Positions 10,201 through 16,656 of a stretch of DNA of 64,000 nucleotides are shown piece by piece. Source of the DNA: Planctomycetota bacterium. Its GTDB lineage: Bacteria > Planctomycetota > UBA11346. Position numbers and translations under genes: made by a program. The notes beneath the pieces were generated by a model, which worked only from the letters and a program-made list of their open reading frames with translations, did no database searches and was not told the DNA's origin. The stretch's first letter is position 1. Each line of letters starts with the position of its first letter. The stretch is taken from the NCBI GenBank assembly GCA_016745075.1, contig JADGDD010000006.1:62001-126000 (forward strand). The letters run 5' to 3'.

Positions 10201-10927
10201 CTACACACCAATTTCCCCCGGTTCAGAGACCGGATGGGGTTCTGTTCGTAATTACATGGCGAATAAATTAAACACAGAAGCACGTGCTGCTATATGGGAT
10301 GCACGCGCACAGAAATTTGTAGAATTTCCGGCAGAACCAACTGGTGGTTTAATGCCATTCCACGCCTGTTTCATTGCCAGCCGTAGTAGTGTCTCGCTTG
10401 ATCTCACTGGACCTGTTGCTGCAACTCCCTATGAAATTCCATTACTACCAGGGTGGAATTTCATCGGTATTCCGGTTTTAGATGTTTCTGGTGTAGCTGT
10501 GTCTAGTCATGTGCTCGCTACTGATTTTGAATTACTTGATGAGGAACGAAATATTGTTTCTGGTACAGCTCGAGCAGCAGTCATCGGTTCTAGTGCCCAT
10601 TTGTGGGACGGTACGACCTATTCAAGTACAACCACATTAACGAGTGGTAACGGATATTGGATTCCCAATAATAGTAGTAAGCCAGGTCTTACATTTTACC
10701 TGCGTCGAAAAGATGGCGGAACTGGCCTGAGTGATGTTCTTGGCGCATCTTCAGAACGAAACTATAGTGTTCAGGATCTTGGCGTTCCACCATCGCCAAA
10801 CGGAACGACCAGTTCTTCATCAGCTTCAAGTAGCGGTTCTGGCGGCTGTGGCTTTGGCGGTATCGCAGGCATCTTAGCACTGATGTTTATGGGCTTTATC
10901 CGTATGCGTTTGACCACCAAGGAATGA
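4211..10927 (+). CDS. Giant repetitive surface protein with cadherin-like, Calx-beta and C-terminal sorting signal
   Basis: The ATG at 4211 is preferred over an upstream TTG at 4187 because GGGAG precedes it and a signal peptide follows at once (RRLIRVLSMLCIMSCLSTLAAAA). The 2238-residue protein starts with about six beta-solenoid-like units. Five of them are exactly 196 residues apart (DTGDLVMGTG, then YSC, then ISGTDG). Four tandem cadherin-like/Big_9-type domains follow (VLANDTD, DSFTYTLSDGNGGTATG) near residues 1380-1760, then a Calx-beta-type domain (NVVDDSAVEGHEELILTVSD). A GWNFIGIP...GNGYWIP domain comes next, and the end is Ser-rich, SGGCGFGG, a hydrophobic helix and RMRL. That tail resembles GlyGly-CTERM or related tripartite sorting signals, so the protein is probably exported, cleaved and surface-anchored. 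A rhombosortase-like gene lies 4 kb downstream. An adhesion role is an inference. Confidence 0.85.
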   Translation: MRRLIRVLSMLCIMSCLSTLAAAATWTGDAGDGLWDTAGNWSGSIIPTTGDNVSFAQTGVYTVRLGSAITVNSISVSWAQTGDKVTLDLNGQSLTVTSASVVAMDCTLALNGGTLSGPGGWTINNSGTLSVSSGSLQSDVTLQSGAQMTVTSSSSIPLGKALTVNGTLAQSGSGHLSFGTGSSLTIGATGVYNISNTGGILDNGGGTVINNGTINKSGVAAASINRPLTNASTINVTGGTLTLTKGGSSTGSFSIETASTLKLITTAFSLGESATITGTGKLEVTSILSLGTDLTTSTEIVLNGGTLNGSKTLTTQGALNSHNGSTIASGVTVHVANGSTLGLSSASNHNLNGILNITGIVSHGDTGDLVMGTGAALTINAGGVYDLKHYSCDISGTDGTVVNNGTIKKTIDGGMVTISRPLTNTGTVDVQSGTLVLSGGGTSTAVLKTTAGKTLKISDSYTLGAGTDLTNMSGIMLITSALTLATDVTFPSGSTVKLEGGTISGSKNTTIQGLMDWYNGGNISTGSTVTVTVGATLTLSSASVHTLGGALSVSGTLNHLDTGDLVMGTGASVTVQTGGLYEFKNYSCNISGTDGTVNNNGVIKKTVDNGLVTISRTLNNQGTIDVQTGTLELSGSGTSTGVLKNAAGTTLKFSASYILGSGNSLTNVAGDILVTNTLSFSADATFPVGSTLKLEGGTLGGNKTITIAGSMDWYNGGTIPVGNTLLVASGATLNLTSASNHTLNGILTVVGTVHHQDTGDLALGSGASVTINSGGVYEFKYYSCDISGATGVVTNNGTIKKTVNTGTVTIKNSFVNTGTVDVQMGTLALTGGGSSSGTLKNAAGTTLHLASGYTFTSGNSVADISGDVLITSALTLGVDTTFPVGSTVKLEGGTLAGVQTTTIQGVLNWYNGGTIPTGSTLVLASGATAHLTSNSNHTLNGTFTVSGTVNHQDTGDLVFGTGAGLTINAGGVYDFKYYSCNISGTDGSITNNGIIQKTVDTGSVSISRTINNFGTIDVQTGTLVLAGGGSSEGTLKNTAGTTIHVSGVFAFGSTNNVANIAGTMLLTNTLSLDGNVTFPAGSTVKLEGGTISGSKTITIQGIMNWYNGGTIPTGNTLAITNGASLNLSSGNDHTLGGTLNVNGTVHHQDTGDLVMGTGSSVTIFSDGVYNFKYYSCNISGTDGTFTNNGMLQKTVDTGTVVIGRPLQNTGTIDVQTGTLNCTQSVTQSAGSVKLASGAVLQTASALEINGGSIVGLGQITGDVNNTAGSVKPAGPAAAGILTISGAYTQGSTASLGIELAGTSAGQYDRLVVSGAATLAGTLDIALIDSFSLTNGNAFQVLTYGSQTGDFTTVNGLLHDSLTLTRTTNSTDVVLNAGPNAAPVAQNGTLTVLEDSSVNSGTLTATDSEGNTITYALASTASQGTAVLVDAATGAYSYTPHANAEGSDSFTFTAADSHGTSSAATITITITPENDVPVAGADSYSVTEAGTLNQPAAGVLANDTDIDVGASLSVTVLSSPSNGSLSLATDGSFSYTHNGSETTSDSFTYTLSDGNGGTATGTVAITVTPVNDAPTADADVYSLNEGGTLNQTAPGVLVNDTDAEGNTLSVSVKTNPSHGTLTLNSNGSFDYVHDGSETTTDSFTYNLSDGNGGAATATVSLTITPQNDEPVAVTDDYSVAAGASLNQTAPGVLANDSDAENGTLTASVKTQPSHGTLVLNTDGSFTYTHDGSSVVQDSFTYEVSDGTGGTATGTVHITATTSTLVSFDTASGVGYEGGSHTIKLVLSEAVTNPLDVTLGASGQVDWIDVLLDDLTILNISEGTLKITIPAGQTSLSFTLNVVDDSAVEGHEELILTVSDLSEGGIGTQSTYTLTIRDNDAAVETLAAKFETGASSFSVGQTVLVRVYDGTPPYSFSTSSGALLSGKTSASVEDIDKDGDTDSTQLVTFIPHTSGSGSLVITDAASGSVNLPFIITTPSLTAAPEQVPEMPTSTNTQTIYTPISPGSETGWGSVRNYMANKLNTEARAAIWDARAQKFVEFPAEPTGGLMPFHACFIASRSSVSLDLTGPVAATPYEIPLLPGWNFIGIPVLDVSGVAVSSHVLATDFELLDEERNIVSGTARAAVIGSSAHLWDGTTYSSTTTLTSGNGYWIPNNSSKPGLTFYLRRKDGGTGLSDVLGASSERNYSVQDLGVPPSPNGTTSSSSASSSGSGGCGFGGIAGILALMFMGFIRMRLTTKE
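5180..7890 (+). repeat. Coding tandem repeat with exact 588-bp period
   Basis: The Tyr-Ser-Cys landmark codons of five successive units begin at 5378, 5966, 6554, 7142 and 7730, a constant 588 bp (196 codons). An older, divergent unit lies upstream (equivalent Val-Tyr codons at 4781, about 193 codons away). Each of the five units has one Cys at the same place. The units differ widely in nucleotide sequence although their length is invariant. Confidence 0.9.
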
Positions 10928-10971
10928 ACTATTCTTTATTAGGCAAGACTGCTTAATAGATGTTACAGAAT

Positions 10972-10998
10972 AAGCCTGTCGTTTTATACGGCAGGCTT
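10972..10998 (+). terminator. Hairpin after the giant surface protein gene
   Basis: Arms AAGCCTGTCG and CGGCAGGCTT (9 of 10 paired) flank a 7-base AT loop, 45 bases past the stop. No U-run follows, so efficiency is uncertain. Confidence 0.5.
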
Positions 10999-11133
10999 AT
11001 GTCGTGTATATGACTTGAGAGCGGGACTCTTTGGTAGAGTGTGCAAACTTTTCGTCTCTGGGCGGTGTAGGTCCTACTTTTGGCTCACGCATGCTGTTGT
11101 TATGTGAATAGATTATCACACAAGGAGAGCAAG

Positions 11134-11595
11134 ATGTGTGTTGAAAGCCCTCATGGGCATAAAATAGATGTATCAGCTAACAAGCCTCAAAGGAAGAGTT
11201 CGTATCAAGGGACAGTGCGCAGAACGGCTTGGTCTACTAAGCTACACATATTTGCGCTTGTTACTTTTGTGCTGTTGTTGCCCGCTTTAATACGAGTCTG
11301 TTTGTATTATGATAGTAGTGCGGTGGTGCAGACTGTGGCCCTTCAGCATTATGAGGGCATGAAAAAAGAGGCAGTGATAGAGCTTGTGGGGTGGAAGTAT
11401 ACTACTGCCTATACCGTGGTAGATTTCTCTTATCAGCCAATCGATCCTTGGGGCCAAAGCTGTGACCATCACAAGTACACGTTTTCTTTCAATTTGCATG
11501 GTCGGTATATCGGACATTCTTATAAAAAAACTTCATATGTGGTACAAGAGGGGACGCACAATTTTTTACCTATTTCATATTTTGTAAATTATTAG
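11134..11595 (+). CDS. Hypothetical single-span membrane protein
   Basis: I chose the ATG at 11134 because AAGGAGAG precedes it at good spacing; a longer reading from 11080 has no ribosome site. The product is 153 residues: a polar, basic N-terminus of ~35 residues, one hydrophobic helix near 37-58 (IFALVTFVLLLPALIRVCLYY), then a ~95-residue extracytoplasmic part rich in aromatic residues. I recognise no domain. The gene stands alone between the giant surface protein and a convergent secreted-protein gene, and shares a bidirectional terminator with the latter. Confidence 0.7.
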   Translation: MCVESPHGHKIDVSANKPQRKSSYQGTVRRTAWSTKLHIFALVTFVLLLPALIRVCLYYDSSAVVQTVALQHYEGMKKEAVIELVGWKYTTAYTVVDFSYQPIDPWGQSCDHHKYTFSFNLHGRYIGHSYKKTSYVVQEGTHNFLPISYFVNY

Positions 11596-11610
11596 ACTGG
11601 TATTGTTTTG

Positions 11611-11655
11611 ACAACAAAAATCCCCTCGTTATTAAACGAGGGGATTTTTGTTGTT
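11611..11655. terminator. Bidirectional terminator between convergent genes
   Basis: The strong hairpin AAAAATCCCCTCGTT/AACGAGGGGATTTTT has a 4-base loop. It has U-runs on both strands and sits between the stops of genes ending at 11595 (+) and 11674 (-). Confidence 0.92.
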
Positions 11656-11673
11656 GGCTAGTTATTATATTTT

Positions 11674-12987
11674 CTAGAGAAGGTCGTCCGTTTCTTCTGT
11701 ATAACTAATGGCTTCTGGAGCGTTTCGTGTTTCGGTTACTGTACGTGTGTCGCGTAGGGAACCGCTGTAATAATTCCATTCTTTGCCTGTATATGACCAT
11801 GTTCCCTCATTTGTTTTATTTTTGAAAATAATACCGTCAGTGCGTTTTTTGGTTGGTGGGCTGTTGTGGTAGGTGTGCTCGTCTGTCATTTGGATACGTT
11901 GACTACCATTTTTGAGATTGGTAATTTTACGTTCATAGTTGCGTTCCCAACGAGCAGCAAAGCTACTGCTGTATACGGTTTTAATGGTTTTTATTTGCTG
12001 TGTCTTTTTCTTATTCCAGATGATTTGAGTTGTTTCGATTTCCTTCCATTTTCCACCAGTGTTATTGGAACCACGAATTGTTCTGACATATTTGTAGCCA
12101 TTAGATAATTTTGTCGTGACTGTCTTTCCTGTTTCTTCTTTTGTTTTTGGTCTGCCGCCGTGGGTGGTTGTAACTGTTTCTTTTTCAGTATAGCCATGTT
12201 CTTTTTCAGACTTGTGGGTATTGCGCTCGGTGACGGTTTCTGTTTGTGTGTCGGTTATATTTTTCCCGCTGAGGTCTTCTTTTTCAACGTAATGAGTGTC
12301 TGTTCCGCCAACAGCATTGTCTGTGGTGCTGCCATCAGTTATTTTTTCATTGTGGGTGCTTACGCCGTTAGCATAATCTGTTTCAATGTTGTGTTCACTA
12401 TGTGAATCGTAGCCATCTTCTCGTTGGTCAACAGTACCTGTTGCGTGAATGTTTTGTGTGGACAGTTCATCAGAGGTGGTGCTCTCTCCTACCCACGTTT
12501 CTCGATTACCAATAGTGGTAGAAGAAAGTGAGCGTGAATCAGTTGTTACTGATTTCCGGCCACGAGCATCTGTTATTTCGGTTACACGATTGCTTTCTGT
12601 GTCGTAACCGTCTTCTCGCACCTGCGTAGAGCCACTGGCTTGTACAGTATATCCAGATTTATCTTTTGAGTTTGTCTTACTATCTGAACGTGTCCATTTG
12701 CGGCTACCATCGCTGGAACCTTCGACATCAACTTCTTTTGTGCGGTTAATGCTATACTTGCTTGAACCAGTAGGTTGAACGTCTTCGTTTTTTTCGTAGC
12801 TATAACTACTATTCTGATCTTCGACATGAAAACTATCGCCATGCGTGCGCACCCACTTTAATTTACTCTCAGCATGGGTTTCCATCTCATTTTCGAGAAC
12901 GCCACCATCAGATTCAGTATCTTCAGCATTCAGAGTGAGGCATGAGGTGATGAGTAGTGGAGCAAGGTAAGCGAGGACTTTTTTCAT
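11674..12987 (-). CDS. Secreted or lipoprotein Thr/Ser/Glu-rich repetitive protein of unknown function
   Basis: I chose the ATG at 12987 because it starts a signal peptide directly (MKKVLAYLAPLLITSC); the longer reading to 13044 adds 19 residues without such features. ITSC fits a relaxed lipobox, so the 437-residue product may be lipid-anchored. The mature part is extremely hydrophilic (Thr, Ser, Glu, Asp, Lys) and has imperfect repeats such as REDGYDTESNRVTEITDARG and REDGYDSHSEHNIETDYANG. The last third is basic and aromatic (GKWKEIETTQIIWNKKKTQQ). No family is recognised. Composition suggests an elongated, beta-rich surface or matrix protein, which is an inference. It is divergent from the VIT/VWA gene with a 223-bp gap. 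Confidence 0.75.
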   Translation of the reverse strand: MKKVLAYLAPLLITSCLTLNAEDTESDGGVLENEMETHAESKLKWVRTHGDSFHVEDQNSSYSYEKNEDVQPTGSSKYSINRTKEVDVEGSSDGSRKWTRSDSKTNSKDKSGYTVQASGSTQVREDGYDTESNRVTEITDARGRKSVTTDSRSLSSTTIGNRETWVGESTTSDELSTQNIHATGTVDQREDGYDSHSEHNIETDYANGVSTHNEKITDGSTTDNAVGGTDTHYVEKEDLSGKNITDTQTETVTERNTHKSEKEHGYTEKETVTTTHGGRPKTKEETGKTVTTKLSNGYKYVRTIRGSNNTGGKWKEIETTQIIWNKKKTQQIKTIKTVYSSSFAARWERNYERKITNLKNGSQRIQMTDEHTYHNSPPTKKRTDGIIFKNKTNEGTWSYTGKEWNYYSGSLRDTRTVTETRNAPEAISYTEETDDLL

Positions 12988-13148
12988 GTGGCTCTCAAAT
13001 AAGGCTACACCCATAATGGGGGAGCGGAAGGTAAGTTTCGTCATTCTCAGTGTAGGAATGATGCTATGAGCTTAGTACGAAGAAAACTCAAGCAAGTGCT
13101 ATCTTAGTGATCTTACGTGTCCTGCCATACAATGAAAGATAACATATG

Positions 13149-13178
13149 TTGACAAATGGCCGGCCCCTGTTATTTATA
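13149..13178 (+). promoter_or_regulatory. Candidate sigma-70-type promoter of the VIT/VWA-rhombosortase operon
   Basis: A perfect TTGACA at 13149-13154 is followed after 18 bases by TTTATA at 13173-13178, and AAAGGAG with the start codon follow about 20 bases downstream. The -35 region also lies in a direct repeat, CATATGTTGACAAA and CATACGTTAACAAA, about 42 bases apart. Confidence 0.45.
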
Positions 13179-13210
13179 TATTATCATACGTTAACAAAAG
13201 GAGTGTGACC

Positions 13211-15187
13211 ATGTACCGATATCTACTTACTTGTGCCTTTCTCGTTCTGGCAACGGCGGCCCATGCTGCTGGGGTGCTCTCTGCCGGTGGAACAGATATG
13301 GCTATTACCAACCATGATGTGTCGGTGGTTATCAATAATGGCTTTGCCCAAACCACCGTTCGACAGACATTTTTGAATAAGGCGGATACCAGCGTAGAAG
13401 GGCTCTATAGATGCCCAGTGCCGATAGGATCTAGTTTAAGCGAAGTGACCATAAGGTATGGTGAAACAAGCCTAGCGGGCGAGGTGGTGCGTAAGCAGCG
13501 TGCGCAAACTATTTATGAAAGCGAGCGAGATCAGGGGAACAACGCAGGTTTGGCAACACGCGAGAATTATCAGGCATATAACTTTGCAGTGGCCAATATT
13601 CCAGCGCAGGCATCCATAGGTATTATGTATATGTATTATCAACCTTTAGAGATTGAGCTGGGTGTTGGCCGTTATCTGTATCCACTTGAGAACGGTGGAA
13701 CAGAAGATGCGGCATCAGCATCATTCTGGAGTGGGAACGATCAATTAGAAGGTCATTTCCATATGGACATCACCATTAAAAGCGTGTGGCCGCTTGCAGA
13801 TGTGAGAATTCCTGGATGGCAGACAATGGAGCAGACGAATGAACAGGGGGACCGTGTGTTGACCATAGAAAGCAAAGACATTCAGCTTAATGCAGACGTT
13901 GTTTTGTATTACCGTTTAGCAGACGATATTCCTGCCCGAGTAGAAATGCTGGCGTATAAGCCGAGTGCTCAAGAAGAAGGGACTTTTATGCTTATTCTTA
14001 CACCCAGTTTTGATTTAAAGCCGATAACACAGGGACGTGATTGGACCTTTGTTCTGGATAGATCTGGTTCTATGGATGGGAAATTACATATGTTGGCGGA
14101 AGGTGTCTCTCGATCTATGCAACAGTTCTCCACACAAGATCGCTTTCGTATTTTAGCATTTGATGATTCCACCAGTTATGTGGTGAAAAAATGGACTGTA
14201 GCAACAACCGAAAATGTACAGGCAGCAGTAACAGCAGTAAAAAACATCTCTTCAGGCGGCGGCACCAATTTATATGACGCGATAGATGTGGGTTTGCGTG
14301 GTCATGATGACGATCGTGCGAGTTCTGTGCTTTTAGTAACAGACGGAGTTACAAACCAAGGCATCGTCGATATGAAATCTTTCCATAAACGCATGACCAC
14401 CTCCGATGTGCGAGTTTTTGGCTTTTTACTCGGTAATAGTGCAAATTGGCCGCTCATGGAAATGATTTGTGATACCAGTGGTGGTTTTTACAAACAGGTT
14501 TCTAATCGTGATGATGTTATCGGCACCATTGTTATGGCGAAAGAGCAAGTGACACATGAATGTTTGCATGACGCTGATCTTCGTATTCATGGTGTGCATA
14601 TTTCACAAACAAGCGAACTCAGTAACACAAAAGTATATAGAGGCCAACAACTTATTATCTTTGGTCGTTATACGGATGCAGGAACAGCACAAGTGACTTT
14701 AGATGCACGATTAACAGGCGAAGATAAAAAATATACCACTCTGTTTGATTTCCCGCAGGTTGCTACAGAACATCCAGAGTTAGAACGTTTATGGGCCATG
14801 AACCGTGTAGAACACCTCGAAAGGCAGTCACAGATTGGTACTATTGCAGAAGGAGAATATAAAAACACTATTGCAGATATTGGGGTGGAATATCAAATTG
14901 TAACCGACGAAACCTCTTTTCTTATTTTAGACGATCAACAATTTGCTCGGCATGGTGTAGAGCGGAAGAATAAAAAACGTTTAATACAAGAAAAGGCTGC
15001 TCAGCAACAACGAGCGCAAGCTCCAGCACAGAACCACCGTGTGGATACAGCACAGCCCATGTATAGTAGTAACAAAGCACCAAGGCGTTCACGGAGTGGT
15101 GGTGGCGGTGCCTTTGAACCGCTTTGGGCATTGCTGATTATTCCACTGTTGTACCTTGGCCGCCGTACAAGCCGAAAAGAATATTGA
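13211..15187 (+). CDS. VIT/von Willebrand A domain surface protein with GlyGly-CTERM-type tail
   Basis: The ATG at 13211 has AAAGGAG 7 bases upstream; a GTG at 13205 is possible. The product is 658 residues. A signal peptide (MYRYLLTCAFLVLATAAHA) is followed by a VIT domain near 25-165 (TFLNKADTSVEGLYRCPVPI). A VWA domain near 275-440 has a complete metal site: DRSGSMD, GGGTNLYDA and VTDGVTNQG. The C-terminus is basic linker, RRSRSGGGGAFEP, hydrophobic helix and RRTSRKEY. This is the three-part architecture of GlyGly-CTERM proteins. Its TGA overlaps the ATG of the next gene, a rhombosortase-like protease, so the pair is probably translationally coupled and this protein is the dedicated substrate. 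Comparable VIT/VWA proteins are known sortase targets in marine proteobacteria, where the signal is LPXTG-like; here the signal type differs. Confidence 0.9.
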   Translation: MYRYLLTCAFLVLATAAHAAGVLSAGGTDMAITNHDVSVVINNGFAQTTVRQTFLNKADTSVEGLYRCPVPIGSSLSEVTIRYGETSLAGEVVRKQRAQTIYESERDQGNNAGLATRENYQAYNFAVANIPAQASIGIMYMYYQPLEIELGVGRYLYPLENGGTEDAASASFWSGNDQLEGHFHMDITIKSVWPLADVRIPGWQTMEQTNEQGDRVLTIESKDIQLNADVVLYYRLADDIPARVEMLAYKPSAQEEGTFMLILTPSFDLKPITQGRDWTFVLDRSGSMDGKLHMLAEGVSRSMQQFSTQDRFRILAFDDSTSYVVKKWTVATTENVQAAVTAVKNISSGGGTNLYDAIDVGLRGHDDDRASSVLLVTDGVTNQGIVDMKSFHKRMTTSDVRVFGFLLGNSANWPLMEMICDTSGGFYKQVSNRDDVIGTIVMAKEQVTHECLHDADLRIHGVHISQTSELSNTKVYRGQQLIIFGRYTDAGTAQVTLDARLTGEDKKYTTLFDFPQVATEHPELERLWAMNRVEHLERQSQIGTIAEGEYKNTIADIGVEYQIVTDETSFLILDDQQFARHGVERKNKKRLIQEKAAQQQRAQAPAQNHRVDTAQPMYSSNKAPRRSRSGGGGAFEPLWALLIIPLLYLGRRTSRKEY

Positions 15188-15816
15188 TGCGTCGTGCATG
15201 GATCAGTTTTAGTTTGCTGGGGTGTGGGGTCTTATTGACCTACACCCCATTGAATGCGCTGTGTAGTCTGCATCAAGACCATTGGTATTGGTGGCAGATT
15301 TTCACGGCGCATTTTTGCCATTTTACCAGTAGCCACTTCTTGTGGGATGCGCTGGTTGTTTACGCCGCCGCCAGCTATTGTGAAACTCGCTATACGCGAA
15401 AAGTATATAGCGCGGTTACGTTGTTAACGATAGTACTCAGCTCAATGTGGTTTCTTTATGGACAAAGCCAGTGGGATGAATATAGAGGTTTATCGGCCTT
15501 GGCCTGTGCCTACGTAGGGCTTGCAGCTTGTTCTCTGATACGTTCTCACGATCGTTTTTCTGTGTGTAGTGGATACATGTTGGCCCTCGGTTTGTGTGGT
15601 AAAATTGGTTGTGAATTAAATGTTGATCAGTCTCTCTGCGCTACTTTGGGCGAAGGAGTGACTCCAGTGGTTATGGTCCATGTTATTGGTGTGTGTTGTG
15701 CAGGACTGGTTGGGGTACTGTGTGGTCAGCCAAAGTATGTAACGACATCTGTAACGGAAGAGGTCATTACGAGCAACTCTATACAGACGGCAAAAGACAG
15801 AGCACAATCGATTTAA
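15187..15816 (+). CDS. rrtA: Rhombosortase-like rhomboid-family intramembrane serine protease
   Basis: I chose the start at 15187 because its ATG overlaps the upstream TGA (TGATG); a longer reading from 15124 runs inside the upstream gene. The 209-residue protein has about six hydrophobic segments. The N-terminal region WWQIFTAHFCHFTSSHFLWD matches the rhombosortase/rhomboid WRxxTGHxxHxxxxHxxxD pattern. The candidate catalytic Ser is in GLSALACAYVG, and the His is in VHVIGVCCAGLVG. Rhombosortases cleave GlyGly-CTERM tails during surface sorting, and the coupled upstream gene encodes such a tail. The active-site motif is GLSA rather than the more usual GLSG. The gene symbol is given on family resemblance. 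Confidence 0.85.
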   Translation: MRRAWISFSLLGCGVLLTYTPLNALCSLHQDHWYWWQIFTAHFCHFTSSHFLWDALVVYAAASYCETRYTRKVYSAVTLLTIVLSSMWFLYGQSQWDEYRGLSALACAYVGLAACSLIRSHDRFSVCSGYMLALGLCGKIGCELNVDQSLCATLGEGVTPVVMVHVIGVCCAGLVGVLCGQPKYVTTSVTEEVITSNSIQTAKDRAQSI

Positions 15817-15843
15817 AATAACCGATTGTGCAGAAGTCGTTTT
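15802..15843 (+). terminator. Terminator overlapping the end of the rhombosortase gene
   Basis: Perfect 9-base arms (GCACAATCG and CGATTGTGC) flank a 12-base loop that includes the stop codon; TTTTT follows at 15839. The gene downstream is convergent. Confidence 0.65.
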
Positions 15844-15855
15844 TAGGTACAGAGT

Positions 15856-16110
15856 CTAGAGTAAGTGCTGGTATATACCATTGATGCTGGCAAGGATAAA
15901 GGCGACCTGTGTCCACAGCATCCATTTCATATTGAGGCGCTTAAATAAAATAATTCCTGTTACATTTGCAGTAAAATAAAAGAGAAACCCTTCTTGGTAT
16001 CCGGCAGAAAGAATTGCTGTGCCGATAATACTCAACATGGTTAAAATGATTTCGAGAATTTTATTAAGACCAGTTGTCTGTGGTTGTACGTTTGTGTCAC
16101 TAGTGGTCAT
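15856..16110 (-). CDS. Small membrane protein at the end of the moa operon
   Basis: The 84-residue protein has two or three hydrophobic segments (LNKILEIILTMLSIIGTAIL, FLFYFTANVTGIILF, WTQVAFILASINGIY). Size and segment pattern recall SemiSWEET or PnuC-like small membrane proteins, but no diagnostic motif is visible, so I leave the function open. Its ATG is 2 bases after the mog stop, so it is co-transcribed and possibly translationally coupled with the molybdenum cofactor genes. A link to molybdate or cofactor handling is only a guess from position. Confidence 0.7.
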   Translation of the reverse strand: MTTSDTNVQPQTTGLNKILEIILTMLSIIGTAILSAGYQEGFLFYFTANVTGIILFKRLNMKWMLWTQVAFILASINGIYQHLL

Positions 16111-16112
16111 GA

Positions 16113-16655
16113 TTATTTTTGTTTCGGACGAAATACAGAAATAACCTCTGGGTTATTCTCAAGAAATGCTGCTTCTATCAGATCCAAGCAATAAGGAATA
16201 GCAGGGAAGACGGCATCAAGGCATTGGCGAATGGCTTTTGGTTTTCCCGGTAAATTAAGAATAAGACAGGAGCCACGAATGCCAGCGGTTTGCCGAGAAA
16301 GAATAGCCGTGGGCACGTATTTCAACGATTCTTGTCGCATTAATTCACCAAACCCGGGCATCATCTTTTCGCAGACGGCTTCTGTTGCTTCAGGTGTAAT
16401 ATCGCGCAGAGCTGGTCCAGTGCCGCCAGTGGTCACAATGATATCACAACCAGCTTCGTCGGCCATAGCTATGAGGTTTTCTTCAATGACTGGCTGTTCG
16501 TCTGGAATGCAGCGGTATTCTTCTACCCAAGGGCTTAGTAAATAATCATCAAAAGTATCGCGTATGGCAGGCCCACTCAGATCTTCATAAATGCCTTGGC
16601 TGGCGCGGTCAGAAATGGTTAATATACCAATACGTGCTGTGTGTACTTTTGTCAT
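16113..16655 (-). CDS. mog: Molybdopterin adenylyltransferase (Mog/MoaB family)
   Basis: I chose the ATG at 16655, one base after the moeA TAA, with a purine-rich site (GAGAAAGAAC) upstream; an in-frame extension to 16745 would lie inside moeA. The 180-residue protein has RIGILTISDRASQG, then VTTGGTGPALRDITPEA, the molybdopterin-binding motif of the MogA/MoaB family, and LNLPGKPKA. The family adenylates molybdopterin before molybdenum insertion by MoeA, in the cytoplasm. Position directly after moeA supports the role. MogA and MoaB-type paralogues cannot be separated with certainty by eye. Confidence 0.92.
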   Translation of the reverse strand: MTKVHTARIGILTISDRASQGIYEDLSGPAIRDTFDDYLLSPWVEEYRCIPDEQPVIEENLIAMADEAGCDIIVTTGGTGPALRDITPEATEAVCEKMMPGFGELMRQESLKYVPTAILSRQTAGIRGSCLILNLPGKPKAIRQCLDAVFPAIPYCLDLIEAAFLENNPEVISVFRPKQK

Positions 16656-16656
16656 G

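Noticed and set aside
11866..12405. Hydrophobic plus-strand frames antisense to the Thr/Glu-rich secreted protein
   Set aside because: The reverse complement of Thr/Glu/Lys codons yields Phe/Cys/Val-rich frames; there are no ribosome sites, and the minus frame has a signal peptide.
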